Program-made: the position numbers and the translations under genes
Shown here: piece after piece, positions 43,491 to 52,389 of the stretch
How the letters are laid out: every line of letters starts with the position of its first letter
Position numbering within the stretch: position 1 is the stretch's first letter
Notes under the pieces: generated by a model
What the model was told of the DNA's origin: nothing
Databases searched by the model: none
The model's input: only the letters and a program-made list of their open reading frames with translations
From: an uncultured Lachnospiraceae bacterium
GTDB lineage: Bacteria > Bacillota > Clostridia > Lachnospirales > Lachnospiraceae
NCBI GenBank assembly: GCA_947177445.1
Contig: CAMWUL010000006.1
Location: forward strand, 18,486-82,485
DNA: 64,000 nt
Reading direction: 5' to 3'

Positions 43491-44657
43491 ATGACAGGTT
43501 TACTGGAAATAAGAGAAAAAATCAAGTTGATTTATGGCAGGTATGAGGTGTTTATCCTGCCGGTTGTAAAGCTTTTGCTGGCCTTTGTGGTGCTGAATAC
43601 GGTCAACGGCAGGCTGGGTTATATGACGCAGCTGGACAATGTGACGATTGTGCTGATTGTTGCGCTGCTCTGCTCGTTTCTTCCCACCAGCTTTATTGTA
43701 TTGTTTGCCGCCGGATTCAGTCTGGCTCACATGTATGCCCTCTCGCTGGAGGTTGCTGCGGTAGGGCTGTGTATGTACCTGATTATGTTTTTGCTGTTTT
43801 TCCGGTTCAGCCCCAAGGATTCTCTGGTGGTGGCGCTGACCCCTCTGCTTTGCTCCATGAATATACCGTATGTGGTTCCGCTGGCGGTGGGACTGCTCTG
43901 CGGCCCCTCTTCCATTGTGTCCCTGGGGTGCGGGGTGGCAGTTTTTTATCTGTTTCAGACAGTAATTGCCAGCGCTCCCGGAATCAATACCATGGCGGAT
44001 TCCGAGGCTACGGAAAAGGTTCGCCTGATTATCGACGGACTCATAGGAAACAAGGCCATGCTTGTGACCATTGCCGCCTTTGCCATTACGGCGCTGGTGG
44101 TCTATCTGATCCGCCGGCTTTCCGTAGACCATTCGTGGACCATCGCCATGGCGGCAGGTGTCATGACGGATATTGTGATCCTGCTGGTGGGTGATTTGCT
44201 TTATGAGACCAATATATCCGTGGCAGGAGCATTGCTGGGATCCATTCTGGCTCTGGCCGTGGCAAAGGTCATAGAATTTTTCCGCTTTTGCGTGGATTAC
44301 AGCCGCACGGAAAAGGTTCAGTTTGAGGACGACGAGTATTACTATTATGTGAAGGCAGTGCCTAAAATGACAGTGGCGGTGTCTGCCAAGACGGTTAAAA
44401 AGATCAATGCCCAGCGATCCAAGGCAGCGGCTCCGGCCCAGGAGGGCGCGGCTTTGGAAAGGCCGGCACGGCAGTCCGGCAAAAATGGAAGAAATGCAGC
44501 GGCAAAGAAACCTGCGGGAGGCCGTGGAGGTGCAAAAGGGCGGAACCAGAGCCGGAACGGAGGCCGAAAGGGCGCGGGGAGAAGCGTCACTATAGGAAAT
44601 ATTTCGGGGGAAGTCGGAAATCAGGACGGTACCATGGATTTTGAAGAATTGTTCTAA
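43491..44657 (+). CDS. Polytopic membrane protein with basic, low-complexity tail
   Basis: A 388-residue protein with about eight membrane helices up to residue 260, then a soluble tail. The tail has an acidic-aromatic patch (FEDDEYYYYVKAVPKM), then about 70 residues rich in Ala, Gly, Lys and Arg, and ends with acidic GNQDGTMDFEELF. I know no characterised member. The basic stretch could bind nucleic acid or anionic polymer at the membrane. It lies between a small membrane protein and cdaA, 82 bases apart. The tail's repeats might vary between strains. Confidence 0.65.
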   Translation: MTGLLEIREKIKLIYGRYEVFILPVVKLLLAFVVLNTVNGRLGYMTQLDNVTIVLIVALLCSFLPTSFIVLFAAGFSLAHMYALSLEVAAVGLCMYLIMFLLFFRFSPKDSLVVALTPLLCSMNIPYVVPLAVGLLCGPSSIVSLGCGVAVFYLFQTVIASAPGINTMADSEATEKVRLIIDGLIGNKAMLVTIAAFAITALVVYLIRRLSVDHSWTIAMAAGVMTDIVILLVGDLLYETNISVAGALLGSILALAVAKVIEFFRFCVDYSRTEKVQFEDDEYYYYVKAVPKMTVAVSAKTVKKINAQRSKAAAPAQEGAALERPARQSGKNGRNAAAKKPAGGRGGAKGRNQSRNGGRKGAGRSVTIGNISGEVGNQDGTMDFEELF

Positions 44658-44738
44658 AAATGTGGCAGTGCATTCGCGCGGGCAGCGGTATGAGCTCCGG
44701 ATGCCTTCCCCAAGGTAAAAAGACAGGACTGGAATGAG

Positions 44739-45635
44739 ATGCAGTGGTTTGAGACGATAGTAGATGGCCTGAAGAGCTTTAGTTTTTATAGTACATTTAT
44801 GGATTGGCGCGATGTGTTGGAGATTCTGATCATCGCATTCCTGATGTACTGTATTTTGGTGTGGATGAAAAACACAAGAGCATGGCTGCTTTTGAGAGGG
44901 CTGATCGTTATCTGCGTATTTCTGGCTCTGGCCGCTTTGATGGAGATGAACACCATCATGTGGATCGTCCAGAATGTCCTGGGATTTGCAGTGGTAGCGG
45001 TAATTATCGTGCTGCAGCCGGAGCTGCGGCATGCGTTGGAGGAGCTGGGTAAAAAGAATTACCTTCCTTCCATATCCTTTTCCGATTCCTCCCGCAGGGA
45101 GCAGGAGGTCTTTTCGGAAAAGACGATCAGCGAGATTACCCGGGCCTGCACAGAGATGGGCAAGGTAAAGACGGGAGCGCTGATTGTCATTGAGCAGGGT
45201 GAATCCCTGAAAGAATACGAGCGTACAGGGATCGATGTGGACGGCATTGTCACGAGCCAGCTGCTGATCAATATTTTCGAGCACAATACGCCGCTCCATG
45301 ACGGGGCCGTGATTATAAGGGGGAACCGTATCGTTTCCGCCACCTGCTATCTTCCGCTGTCGGATAATCTGGGGCTGAGCAAGGAGCTGGGGACCAGACA
45401 CAGGGCAGGCGTAGGAATCTCGGAGGTGACAGACTCCCTCACGGTAATTGTGTCCGAGGAGACGGGAGGGATCAGCGTAGCTTACGAGGGAAAGCTGGAA
45501 AGGGCACTGAGCTCCGAGGAGCTGCGGAACAGGCTTCAGCAGATCCTGAACAGAAATGCGGATGACGGGGCAAAGGGCAAGGGGTTATGGAAGAGAAGGA
45601 GCAGCCGGAAAAATGAAAAAAAGGATATTTCGTAA
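44739..45635 (+). CDS. cdaA: Diadenylate cyclase CdaA
   Basis: A 298-residue membrane c-di-AMP synthase. Three membrane helices lie in residues 20-90. The DisA_N catalytic domain has NTPLHDGAVIIRGNRI (DGA motif) near residue 185 and GTRHRAGVGISEVTD (RHR motif) near 217, then SEETGGISVAYEGKLER. The C-terminus is basic (KGLWKRRSSRKNEKK). It is followed by cdaR, overlapping by 23 bases, and by glmM, the conserved three-gene module; CdaR and GlmM are known to modulate CdaA. Confidence 0.97.
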   Translation: MQWFETIVDGLKSFSFYSTFMDWRDVLEILIIAFLMYCILVWMKNTRAWLLLRGLIVICVFLALAALMEMNTIMWIVQNVLGFAVVAVIIVLQPELRHALEELGKKNYLPSISFSDSSRREQEVFSEKTISEITRACTEMGKVKTGALIVIEQGESLKEYERTGIDVDGIVTSQLLINIFEHNTPLHDGAVIIRGNRIVSATCYLPLSDNLGLSKELGTRHRAGVGISEVTDSLTVIVSEETGGISVAYEGKLERALSSEELRNRLQQILNRNADDGAKGKGLWKRRSSRKNEKKDIS

Positions 45636-46899
45636 CTGGGGCCTGAAGCTGGCTTCCATTTTGCTGGCCTGTATTCTGTGGCTTTTGGTGACCAAGCTGG
45701 GCGACCCTCAGGACAGAAGAGTTTTTCTGAATATTCCGGTAACTCTGGTTAATACGGAATTACTGGACAGTCAAAATAAATTTTATGAGGTTCTGGACAA
45801 TACGGATAAGGTTCGGGTGAGTATCCGGGGGCCAAAAAGTGTGGTAGAGGATTTGAAGCAGTCCGATATTATTGCGGAAGCCGATGTGAGCAAGCTTACG
45901 GATATTAATACGATTGCGATCAATTTTACGATTTTAAATACGGACACCAGTATGGATTCCATCCAGATCGATGCGTCTCCGGAGGTTGTAAAGCTGAATG
46001 TGGAAGACAAGGTTCACGAATGGATCCGGGTGCAGCACCGCACGGTGGGGGAACCGGCGGAGGGCTATATGGTGGGCAACACCTCTGTGGATCAGACCAT
46101 GATCGAGGTAACAGGACCGGTATCCTCCGTGGAGCAAATCAAATCTGCCGTAGTGGAGATCGATGTGACAGGCGCTTCCTCCAATCTGTCGGCCAATGTG
46201 GAGACTATATTCTATGACCAGGACGGCAATGTGCTGGAGCTTCCCAATGTGACGAAAAGCGTCAGCTACATTCGTATGTCGGTGGAGATTCTGGCGGTGA
46301 AGACCGTTCCGGTGGAGCTGAATGTAACAGGAAATCCTGCCAACGGCTATCTGCAGACCGGCCTGGTGACCTGTGATCCTGCCACAGTGACCATTGCGGG
46401 CACTTCGTCTGTGCTGGCGGAGGTGAAAAAGATATCGATTCCGGAGGAGCAGCTGGATATCTCCGGAGCAACCGGGAATGTGGTTAATACCATCAATATC
46501 AGACCCTATCTTCCGGATTATGTAAGGCTGGCGGACAGCAGCTTTGACGGAAGGGTCAAGGCTACGGTTTATATCGAGCCGGAGATGGAGAGGACACTTT
46601 TCATACCATATGCATCGATTGATGTGCTCAACCTGCCGGAGGAGCTTTTGCTGGAGGAGCCGGAGAATGCACCTGCTTATGAGCTGCGTGTCAGCGGCCT
46701 GGAGGCTGCGGTTTCTCCTCTGGATCAAAATACCATTAGAGGAACGGCGGATATTGCCGCCTGGATGAGGGAACGGCGGATGGAAGAGCTGGAGCCGGGG
46801 ACCTATCAGGTTCCTGTAACCTTCAGCCTGCCGGACAGTGTTACCATAGAAAATCAGGTTTATATGCAGATAATAATTATTGAGACGGAGGATTTATAA
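45613..46899 (+). CDS. cdaR: CdaA regulator CdaR (YbbR domains)
   Basis: A 428-residue extracytoplasmic protein with one N-terminal membrane anchor (NWGLKLASILLACILWLLVT) and four YbbR repeats, for example KVRVSIRGPKSVVEDLKQSD, MIEVTGPVSSVEQIKSA and TVTIAGTSSVLAEVKK. CdaR binds CdaA in the membrane and changes c-di-AMP output. The start at 45613 lies inside the cdaA gene with AAGGAG about 11 bases upstream; the open frame extends further up inside cdaA but without the anchor at its start. The next gene is glmM. Confidence 0.93.
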   Translation: MKKRIFRNWGLKLASILLACILWLLVTKLGDPQDRRVFLNIPVTLVNTELLDSQNKFYEVLDNTDKVRVSIRGPKSVVEDLKQSDIIAEADVSKLTDINTIAINFTILNTDTSMDSIQIDASPEVVKLNVEDKVHEWIRVQHRTVGEPAEGYMVGNTSVDQTMIEVTGPVSSVEQIKSAVVEIDVTGASSNLSANVETIFYDQDGNVLELPNVTKSVSYIRMSVEILAVKTVPVELNVTGNPANGYLQTGLVTCDPATVTIAGTSSVLAEVKKISIPEEQLDISGATGNVVNTINIRPYLPDYVRLADSSFDGRVKATVYIEPEMERTLFIPYASIDVLNLPEELLLEEPENAPAYELRVSGLEAAVSPLDQNTIRGTADIAAWMRERRMEELEPGTYQVPVTFSLPDSVTIENQVYMQIIIIETEDL

Positions 46900-46903
46900 G
46901 CTT

Positions 46904-48253
46904 ATGGGCAGATTATTTGGAACGGACGGTGTCCGGGGAATTGCAAACGAGGAATTGACTCCTGTGCTCGCCATGCAGCTGGGGCAGGCGGGAGCGTATG
47001 TGCTGACGAAAGAAAAGGAGCATAAGCCTACGATTATGGTAGGCTGTGATACCCGCATTTCCGGTGACATGCTGGCCAATGCTCTGATGGCCGGCGCCTG
47101 CTCCGTGGGTGCGAACTGCGTGTACGTGGGAGTGCTTCCCACGCCTGCAGTGGCATATCTGACTCAGAAGTACAGGGTGGACGCGGGGGTGGTGATCTCC
47201 GCATCTCATAATCCCGTGGAATTTAACGGTATCAAATTTTTTGACGGAAACGGATATAAGCTGCCCGACGAGCTGGAGGATGAGATCGAGGGACTGATCC
47301 GCAGCAATATGCCGGGGATCAAGTTTCCCATCGGCCCCGGTGTGGGCAAGATCAAGTACCGCACGGATGCCCGGGAGGAATATATCAATCACTCGACCAG
47401 GGCGGTTCCGGTGAACCTGGCAGGCATGAAGATCGTTGTGGACTGCGCCGAGGGAGCGTCCTTTTACACTTCGGTGGAGGCGCTTAAGGAACTGGGAGGA
47501 AACGTGGTGGCCATACACAACAGCCCCGACGGAACAAATATCAATTCCAACTGCGGTTCCACTCATATGGAAGAGCTGCAGGCAAGGGTGGTCTATGAAA
47601 AGGCCTGCATCGGTCTTGCCTTTGACGGCGACGCGGATCGTCTTCTGGCAGTGGATGAAAACGGAAATATCGTGAACGGCGATCAGATCATGGCCATTGT
47701 GGGCAATCACATGAAGAGCCAGGGAAAGCTGAAGAAAAATACCATTGTGGCCACTGTTATGAGCAATCTGGGCTTCTTTCTCATGGGGGAGAAAAACGGG
47801 ATTACCGTGGAGCAGACGAAGGTGGGAGACCGCTATGTGTTGGAGCGCATGAAGGAGATCGGCGCAAGCCTGGGAGGAGAACAGTCGGGACATATTATTT
47901 TCCTGGATGAGAATACCACCGGAGACGGTCTGCTCAGCGCCTTGCATTTGCTGCAGGTGATGGTGGAAACCGGAAAGAGTCTTTCCGAGCTGGCACAGGT
48001 GATGGAGATGCTGCCTCAGGCGCTGGTCAATGCCAAGGTTGCAAACCACAAGAAAGAAAAATACATGGAGTATCAGGTGATTGCGGATGCTGTCAGACAG
48101 CTGGAGGAGCAGTTTGCCGGAGAGGGCCGTGTGCTGATCAGGCCGTCCGGCACGGAGCCTTTGGTGAGAGTCATGATCGAGGGGAAGGATCAACAGGCAA
48201 TCCGCAGGGAGGCTGAGAAGCTTGCCAATCTGATTCAGGACGTTATGTTCTGA
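46904..48253 (+). CDS. glmM: Phosphoglucosamine mutase GlmM
   Basis: A 449-residue enzyme that makes glucosamine-1-phosphate for cell-wall precursors. It starts MGRLFGTDGVRGIANEEL. The catalytic Ser is in VVISASHNPVEFNGIK near residue 100. The metal site is FDGDADRLLAVD, sugar recognition is GEQSGHII and the phosphate site is RPSGTEPLVRVMIEG near the end. It is 4 bases after cdaR. GlmM binds CdaA and lowers its activity in other Firmicutes, so the module links wall synthesis and c-di-AMP. Confidence 0.97.
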   Translation: MGRLFGTDGVRGIANEELTPVLAMQLGQAGAYVLTKEKEHKPTIMVGCDTRISGDMLANALMAGACSVGANCVYVGVLPTPAVAYLTQKYRVDAGVVISASHNPVEFNGIKFFDGNGYKLPDELEDEIEGLIRSNMPGIKFPIGPGVGKIKYRTDAREEYINHSTRAVPVNLAGMKIVVDCAEGASFYTSVEALKELGGNVVAIHNSPDGTNINSNCGSTHMEELQARVVYEKACIGLAFDGDADRLLAVDENGNIVNGDQIMAIVGNHMKSQGKLKKNTIVATVMSNLGFFLMGEKNGITVEQTKVGDRYVLERMKEIGASLGGEQSGHIIFLDENTTGDGLLSALHLLQVMVETGKSLSELAQVMEMLPQALVNAKVANHKKEKYMEYQVIADAVRQLEEQFAGEGRVLIRPSGTEPLVRVMIEGKDQQAIRREAEKLANLIQDVMF

Positions 48254-48268
48254 GAAAGGAAAAACACC

Positions 48269-48297
48269 TTGTGAAGAAAGGCGAATCATGGTAGTAT
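48269..48297 (+). promoter_or_regulatory. Promoter for the HPr gene
   Basis: TTGTGA (48269-48274), 17 bases, TAGTAT (48292-48297), about 50 bases before the HPr ATG. Confidence 0.6.
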
Positions 48298-48348
48298 AAG
48301 TATAGAGAAGGCCGGAACGCGGCGGAGAGAATTGGAGGGAGAGTCAAA

Positions 48349-48612
48349 ATGGTAAGTCAGAAGGTAGTGATCAAGAACCCTACAGGCTTGCATCTGAGGC
48401 CGGCGGGTATTTTGTGCAAGGAGGCAATGCAGTTTAAGTCGCTGATCACGTTTTCTTTCAGGGGGAATACAGCAAACGCAAAGAGCGTATTGAGCGTGTT
48501 GGGGGCCTGCGTGAAGTGCGGAGACGAGATTGAGTTTGTATGTGAAGGCGAGGATGAGCAGGAAGCTCTGAAAATGCTGGTTCAGGCCGTGGAAAGCGGA
48601 CTGGGAGAATAG
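48349..48612 (+). CDS. ptsH: Phosphocarrier protein HPr
   Basis: An 87-residue HPr. The PEP-dependent phosphorylation site His15 is in PTGLHLRPAG. The regulatory Ser46 is in NAKSVLSVLGAC, so the HPr kinase/CcpA branch should work. It passes phosphate from Enzyme I to sugar permeases. No ptsI gene follows, and a terminator does. The His rules out the Crh paralogue. GGAGGGAG precedes the start. Confidence 0.92.
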   Translation: MVSQKVVIKNPTGLHLRPAGILCKEAMQFKSLITFSFRGNTANAKSVLSVLGACVKCGDEIEFVCEGEDEQEALKMLVQAVESGLGE

Positions 48613-48621
48613 GGAACAGAT

Positions 48622-48663
48622 CCGGGATGTCTGTATGGAACAGATATCCCGGTTTCTTTTTTG
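48622..48663 (+). terminator. Terminator after the HPr gene
   Basis: CCGGGAT pairs with ATCCCGG with an inner CTGT/ACAG stem, followed by TTTCTTTTTTG. Confidence 0.85.
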
Positions 48664-48713
48664 TCTTTGGCTGTCTCAATGATCGCAGGCCTGTTCAGGG
48701 AAAATGGTCTTGA

Positions 48714-49868
48714 TCAACGAAACGTAAAGTTATCGCCGGTTTCCACTACGCAGATCATGGTCTTTCCCGTATTCAGAACAATTTCATCTCCGTTGTCGTC
48801 ATAGTATCTGGTGGCGCCGTAATCACTGGTTTTTTCCCAGGTTACATGAATTCCTTTTCCGCAGGTAAAAAACCAGCCGTCCTGAGTAGTATCCTGACAT
48901 TGCAGAGCCAGATAGCCTTCGCCCAGATCCTCCTGCAGGACATTCTGGACGAGAATATTTCGAAAGGATAATTGTTCTCCGGTGACAGCGTCTATATGCG
49001 GACCGTCTGTACCCCGGGAGAGATACTGGGAACGATAATAAAGCCCGTCCTCCTCGTTATATTCAAAATAGCACCTGGTCAGAGGATAACAGCCGGACAT
49101 ATCGATATAGGTGGCATTCTGTGCCGATTTTCCATACTGCTCCAGGGTATTGGGGTTGGCCTTTCCCACAAATTGAAAATGAGATCTGTCGGCCAGACCA
49201 CGATATTCCAGAGGATAATCTTTGCTGTTAAAGACTTCCAGCAGCCCGGGACCATTGGCGTACAGCCTGTGGGGCTTGGAGCGGGTCTCATCCTCAAAGA
49301 AGGCGGCTGCGTCAGTGCCGAGGTGGTCATTGATGGTCTGCGTGTCGGGCTGTGCGATCAGCTCGTCGATAAAAAAGGGTCCGCCGCTGTGGACGATGCA
49401 GGCATCCCATTCAAAGGCCCAATACATATAATAGGTGCGCAGACTGCGGACATTTCCTATTTTTTCCAGATCCTTCCAGTCATCGTAGAGCGCCATGAAC
49501 CGGGTCATGCTGCCCTCCACGTTTGCTTCATATAAAACGGAGGCCTGAGAAAGGTTATAGTGGGGAACCGCATTGGCCTCATTGGGAATAATGACGGCAA
49601 TAGGCCGGGTGGCGGCGACAGATGCATCCACCCATTCATTTGTCAGCCGGCTTCGCGCCATTCCTTCATGGGGAGGCAGGGTATCGTCTTCGGTGATGGA
49701 ACCGGAAGGCTCCGTCTCCGGCAGGGGCCGGGTGGGCTGAGGGTCCTGGGAAGACGACATGGAGATTGAATCATCAGGCTCCGTATCCGCAGTGGGATTA
49801 TCCGGGCCGCAGGCACACAGACATAAAGCCAGAGCGGCAAGGATAAGTAATATTTTCGTATTTTTCAT
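48714..49868 (-). CDS. DUF3048 (YerB-like) lipoprotein
   Basis: A 384-residue extracellular lipoprotein. The signal peptide ends LCLCAC with the lipid Cys at residue 20, followed by a Ser/Pro/Thr/Glu linker to about 60. Then come two DUF3048 lobes: RPIAVIIPNEANAVPHYNLS and VEGSMTRFMALYDDWKDLEK, later WEKTSDYGATRYYDDNGDEI. YerB-like proteins have no known activity. The start at 49868 is favoured over 49874 because AGGAG lies 8 bases upstream. It is a single minus-strand gene between HPr and the MITE-like element. Confidence 0.85.
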   Translation of the reverse strand: MKNTKILLILAALALCLCACGPDNPTADTEPDDSISMSSSQDPQPTRPLPETEPSGSITEDDTLPPHEGMARSRLTNEWVDASVAATRPIAVIIPNEANAVPHYNLSQASVLYEANVEGSMTRFMALYDDWKDLEKIGNVRSLRTYYMYWAFEWDACIVHSGGPFFIDELIAQPDTQTINDHLGTDAAAFFEDETRSKPHRLYANGPGLLEVFNSKDYPLEYRGLADRSHFQFVGKANPNTLEQYGKSAQNATYIDMSGCYPLTRCYFEYNEEDGLYYRSQYLSRGTDGPHIDAVTGEQLSFRNILVQNVLQEDLGEGYLALQCQDTTQDGWFFTCGKGIHVTWEKTSDYGATRYYDDNGDEIVLNTGKTMICVVETGDNFTFR

Positions 49869-50066
49869 TATCATATCTCCTGGTATGGCTGGCCATCCGG
49901 TTGATTCTAATCCCGAATAACCGTGAGCAATATAAATAGAATATCATGTGTGAAGAAAATCAAGCGGCTGCGAAGCAGACATTTGACCCTCCGGTATATT
50001 ATATCATAGTAAAACCTGTCGGTCACCCGACAGGCAAAAAATTAAGATTTTTTTAGAAAATCCTTA

Positions 50067-50209
50067 GTTACTTTTCACGGCTTCGCCGTTCAAAGCAACT
50101 TGATGCACACAAAATGAGCAAAAAGCGCTCATTTTGGCGCGTGCTGTCTCGGGTTTTTGTGCAAACAGCGCACAAAAACACCTCGCGACCCCTACCCGTG
50201 AAGAGTAAC
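50067..50209. mobile_element. 143-bp MITE-like element with 14-bp inverted ends
   Basis: The ends are GTTACTTTTCACGG (50067-50080) and CCGTGAAGAGTAAC (50196-50209), inverted repeats with one mismatch. Inside are three further palindromes: the CGGCTTCGCCG stem, AAAATGAGC/GCTCATTTT, and GTTTTTGTGC/GCACAAAAAC. No gene fits in it. Fragments lie at 3457-3530, 7781-7812 and 52348-52386. It behaves like a non-autonomous transposable or structured intergenic element. I see no clear target-site duplication. It lies in the gap between the DUF3048 and DUF212 genes, which holds nothing else evident. Confidence 0.75.
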
Positions 50210-50214
50210 AATGC

Positions 50215-50673
50215 TTACCAGCTGTACGCCAGAACGGCTGTTAAAATGCCCAGAAGCGCACCCATCAATACCTGAAGAGGCGTATGCCCCACAAACTCTT
50301 TTAATTTGTCGTGGGCGGAAATTTCGCTTCGTCCCATATCCTCAAAGGTACGCAGAATATCGTTCAGAATTTTGGCCTGGATTCCGGTTTCCCTGCGGAC
50401 TCCCATGGCATCGTACATGACTACGATAGCGAACAGCAGGGAGATGGTAAAGGGAAAGCTGGCCGCTCCATGCTCATAGCAGGCGCCGGCGGCCAAAGCG
50501 CATACGGTAGCCGAGTGGGAGCTGGGCATTCCGCCGCTGCCTACCAGGCGCTCCGCATGGAATTCCTTTAAGAGAACGGTGTGTATGAGCGTCTTCAGAA
50601 TCTGGGCCACCAGCCATCCGGCGGCGGCAGTAAAGAAAAGCCTGTTTTGTAAAAAGTCCTGAAAAAAATTCAT
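50215..50673 (-). CDS. DUF212/divergent PAP2 family membrane protein
   Basis: A 152-residue membrane protein. It carries GSGGMPSSHSATVCALAAGA near residue 46, the PSGHS-like motif of PAP2 acid phosphatases, and later VMYDAMGVRRETGIQAKILN and FVGHTPLQVLMGALLG (second His motif). The YuiD/DUF212 family is related to lipid phosphatases but lacks shown activity. The ATG at 50673 has AGGAG 8 bases upstream; an upstream in-frame start is rejected. Its stop is 6 bases from the MITE-like element. Confidence 0.87.
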   Translation of the reverse strand: MNFFQDFLQNRLFFTAAAGWLVAQILKTLIHTVLLKEFHAERLVGSGGMPSSHSATVCALAAGACYEHGAASFPFTISLLFAIVVMYDAMGVRRETGIQAKILNDILRTFEDMGRSEISAHDKLKEFVGHTPLQVLMGALLGILTAVLAYSW

Positions 50674-50845
50674 GTGAATAACTCCTGGTATGGTATATCG
50701 TGAAGTGACGGCAGAATGGCCGCCCGGCCATTTCATGCAGTAAATAACAATATTATACCCCAAAAAACGCTGTAAGTCTATTATACTCTTTTCAAATCTT
50801 TATGGATTATGTTAGAATAAGGTGAAAATTATGGAGGAAAAAGAT

Positions 50846-51775
50846 ATGTGTCTGCTGAGTGTAATCGTTCCCTGTTATAATGAGGAGGAAAACATAAAGC
50901 CCTTTTTTCAGGAATTGATAAAGAATGATTCTTTTTTTCAGGAAAACCAGATTGATCTGGAGGTGTTGTATATTGATGACGGCTCCGGAGACAGAACTGT
51001 GGAGGAGATTAAAAAGCTGCGGCAAGAGGACGAGAGAGTTCATTTGCTGTCTTTTTCGCGGAATTTCGGAAAGGAAGCCGCCATCTATGCAGGACTGGAA
51101 AATGCGTCGGGGGATTATGCAGTGATCATGGATGTGGATCTGCAGGACCCGCCCAGCCTGCTTCCGGAGATGCTTTCCTGCATAAAGCAGGGCTATGATT
51201 CTGTGGCTACCAGGCGGGTGAGCCGGAAGGGAGAGCCGCCGGTCAGGAGCTTTTTTGCCAGAATGTTCTACCGCCTGATGAAAAGGATAGCCAAAACAGA
51301 GATCATGGACGGAGCCCGGGATTACCGGCTCATGACCAGGCAGATGGTGGATGCGATTCTTTCCATGCAGGAATATAATCGTTTTTCCAAAGGCATTTTC
51401 GGCTGGGTTGGATTTCGCACCAAATGGCTGGAATATGAGAATGTGGAACGGGCCAGGGGAGAGACAAAGTGGAATTTCTGGAAGCTGTTTCTGTATTCTC
51501 TGGATGGCATTGCGGCCTTCTCCACGGTGCCGCTGATGCTGGCTTCCGTTGCAGGAGTGCTTTTCTGCCTGCTGGCTTTTGTGATGATCATATTCATCAT
51601 TGTGCGAAAGCTGATCTTCGGTGATCCGGTGTCGGGCTGGCCTTCCCTGGTGTGTATCATACTGATGACCAGCGGCGTACAGTTTTTCTGCACGGGGATT
51701 TTAGGACAGTACCTGGCCAAGACTTATCTGGAGGTAAAAAAACGCCCCATTTATCTGGTGCGGGAGAAGCTGTAG
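50846..51775 (+). CDS. Membrane-bound GT2 glycosyltransferase (GtrB/DPM1-like)
   Basis: A 309-residue enzyme. The catalytic domain has LLSVIVPCYNEEENIKPFF, LYIDDGSGDRTVEEI and VIMDVDLQDPPSLLPEM (DxD). GARDYRLMTRQMVDAILSM matches polyprenyl-phosphate sugar synthases. Two C-terminal membrane helices follow (MLASVAGVLFCLLAFVMIIF and one near residue 270). It should make undecaprenyl-phosphate-linked sugar on the inner membrane face. ATG at 50846 has GGAGG 8 bases upstream; starts at 50822 and 50831 are weaker. It stands at the head of the exopolysaccharide region. Confidence 0.9.
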   Translation: MCLLSVIVPCYNEEENIKPFFQELIKNDSFFQENQIDLEVLYIDDGSGDRTVEEIKKLRQEDERVHLLSFSRNFGKEAAIYAGLENASGDYAVIMDVDLQDPPSLLPEMLSCIKQGYDSVATRRVSRKGEPPVRSFFARMFYRLMKRIAKTEIMDGARDYRLMTRQMVDAILSMQEYNRFSKGIFGWVGFRTKWLEYENVERARGETKWNFWKLFLYSLDGIAAFSTVPLMLASVAGVLFCLLAFVMIIFIIVRKLIFGDPVSGWPSLVCIILMTSGVQFFCTGILGQYLAKTYLEVKKRPIYLVREKL

Positions 51776-51859
51776 GAGGGCTTTGCACAATTTATGACTG
51801 ATTGAACTGTATTTTAACACTTTCTTAACGGCGAAACGCTTCTCGGAATCGTAATAATA

Positions 51860-51868
51860 TGGTATAAT
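51860..51868 (+). promoter_or_regulatory. Extended -10 promoter for the Spo0A-domain gene
   Basis: TGGTATAAT at 51860-51868 with no strong -35. It is about 95 bases before the ATG. I see no TGTCGAA-type Spo0A box in this gap. Confidence 0.55.
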
Positions 51869-51962
51869 TTGACGGTAAACTGAAGGAAAGGCCAATATAT
51901 ATCGGAAAATGCGGGACATATGGAGGCTGAGGCGGATCGACATAAGAAAGGGGAATTTCATT

Positions 51963-52340
51963 ATGGAGATTAGTGTTCTGAAGGATTATGAACTGGAGCG
52001 TTATATTACGGAAATCATGCTTGACATTGGCGTGCCTGCTCATCTGAAGGGCTATCATTATCTGCGGGATGCGATCATGATGTCAGGAAGGGATATGGAG
52101 GTGGTCAGCAGTGTGACCAAGCTGCTTTATCCGGCTATTGCCCGAAGGTTTCGAACCACAGACCAGAAGGTGGAGAGGGCTATCCGCAACGCCATAGAGG
52201 TGTCCTGGAACAGGGGGAATACGGAGACCTTTGAGAAAATGTTTGGGTATTCCGCCCTGTCGGGCAGGACAAGACCCACCAACAGCGAGTATATTGCAAG
52301 AATTGCGGACAAGGTACGTCTGGACGTGAGGGCAATGTAG
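51963..52340 (+). CDS. Orphan Spo0A C-terminal (DNA-binding) domain protein
   Basis: A 125-residue protein made only of the Spo0A effector domain. ITEIMLDIGVPAHLKGYHYL, VTKLLYPAIARRFRTT, VERAIRNAIEVSWNRGN (recognition helix region) and TRPTNSEYIARIADKVRL match the family domain over its full length. The receiver domain and phosphorylation Asp are absent, and the upstream DNA has none. AAAGGGG lies 9 bases before the ATG. It could compete with Spo0A at 0A boxes or act constitutively on neighbouring glycan genes; this is inference. A terminator follows at 52390. Confidence 0.88.
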   Translation: MEISVLKDYELERYITEIMLDIGVPAHLKGYHYLRDAIMMSGRDMEVVSSVTKLLYPAIARRFRTTDQKVERAIRNAIEVSWNRGNTETFEKMFGYSALSGRTRPTNSEYIARIADKVRLDVRAM

Positions 52341-52347
52341 AAGGAAG

Positions 52348-52386
52348 CGTTTTTGTGCGCTGTCTGCACATAAACCCGAGAACAGC
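52348..52386 (-). repeat. Internal fragment of the MITE-like element
   Basis: TTTTTGTGCGCTGTCTGCAC with ACCCGAG and AACAGCA matches the central part of the 50067-50209 element (opposite orientation). Both ends are missing. It lies just after the orphan Spo0A-domain gene. Confidence 0.75.
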
Positions 52387-52389
52387 AGG

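Noticed and set aside
43500..45401. A 633-codon open frame on the minus strand
   Set aside because: It is antisense to a membrane protein gene and cdaA, is rich in His, Gln and Arg, and matches no family; it is a shadow of GC-rich codon use.
46913..48289. A 458-codon open frame antisense to glmM
   Set aside because: glmM carries all its motifs; the antisense protein is His-rich and unlike any family.
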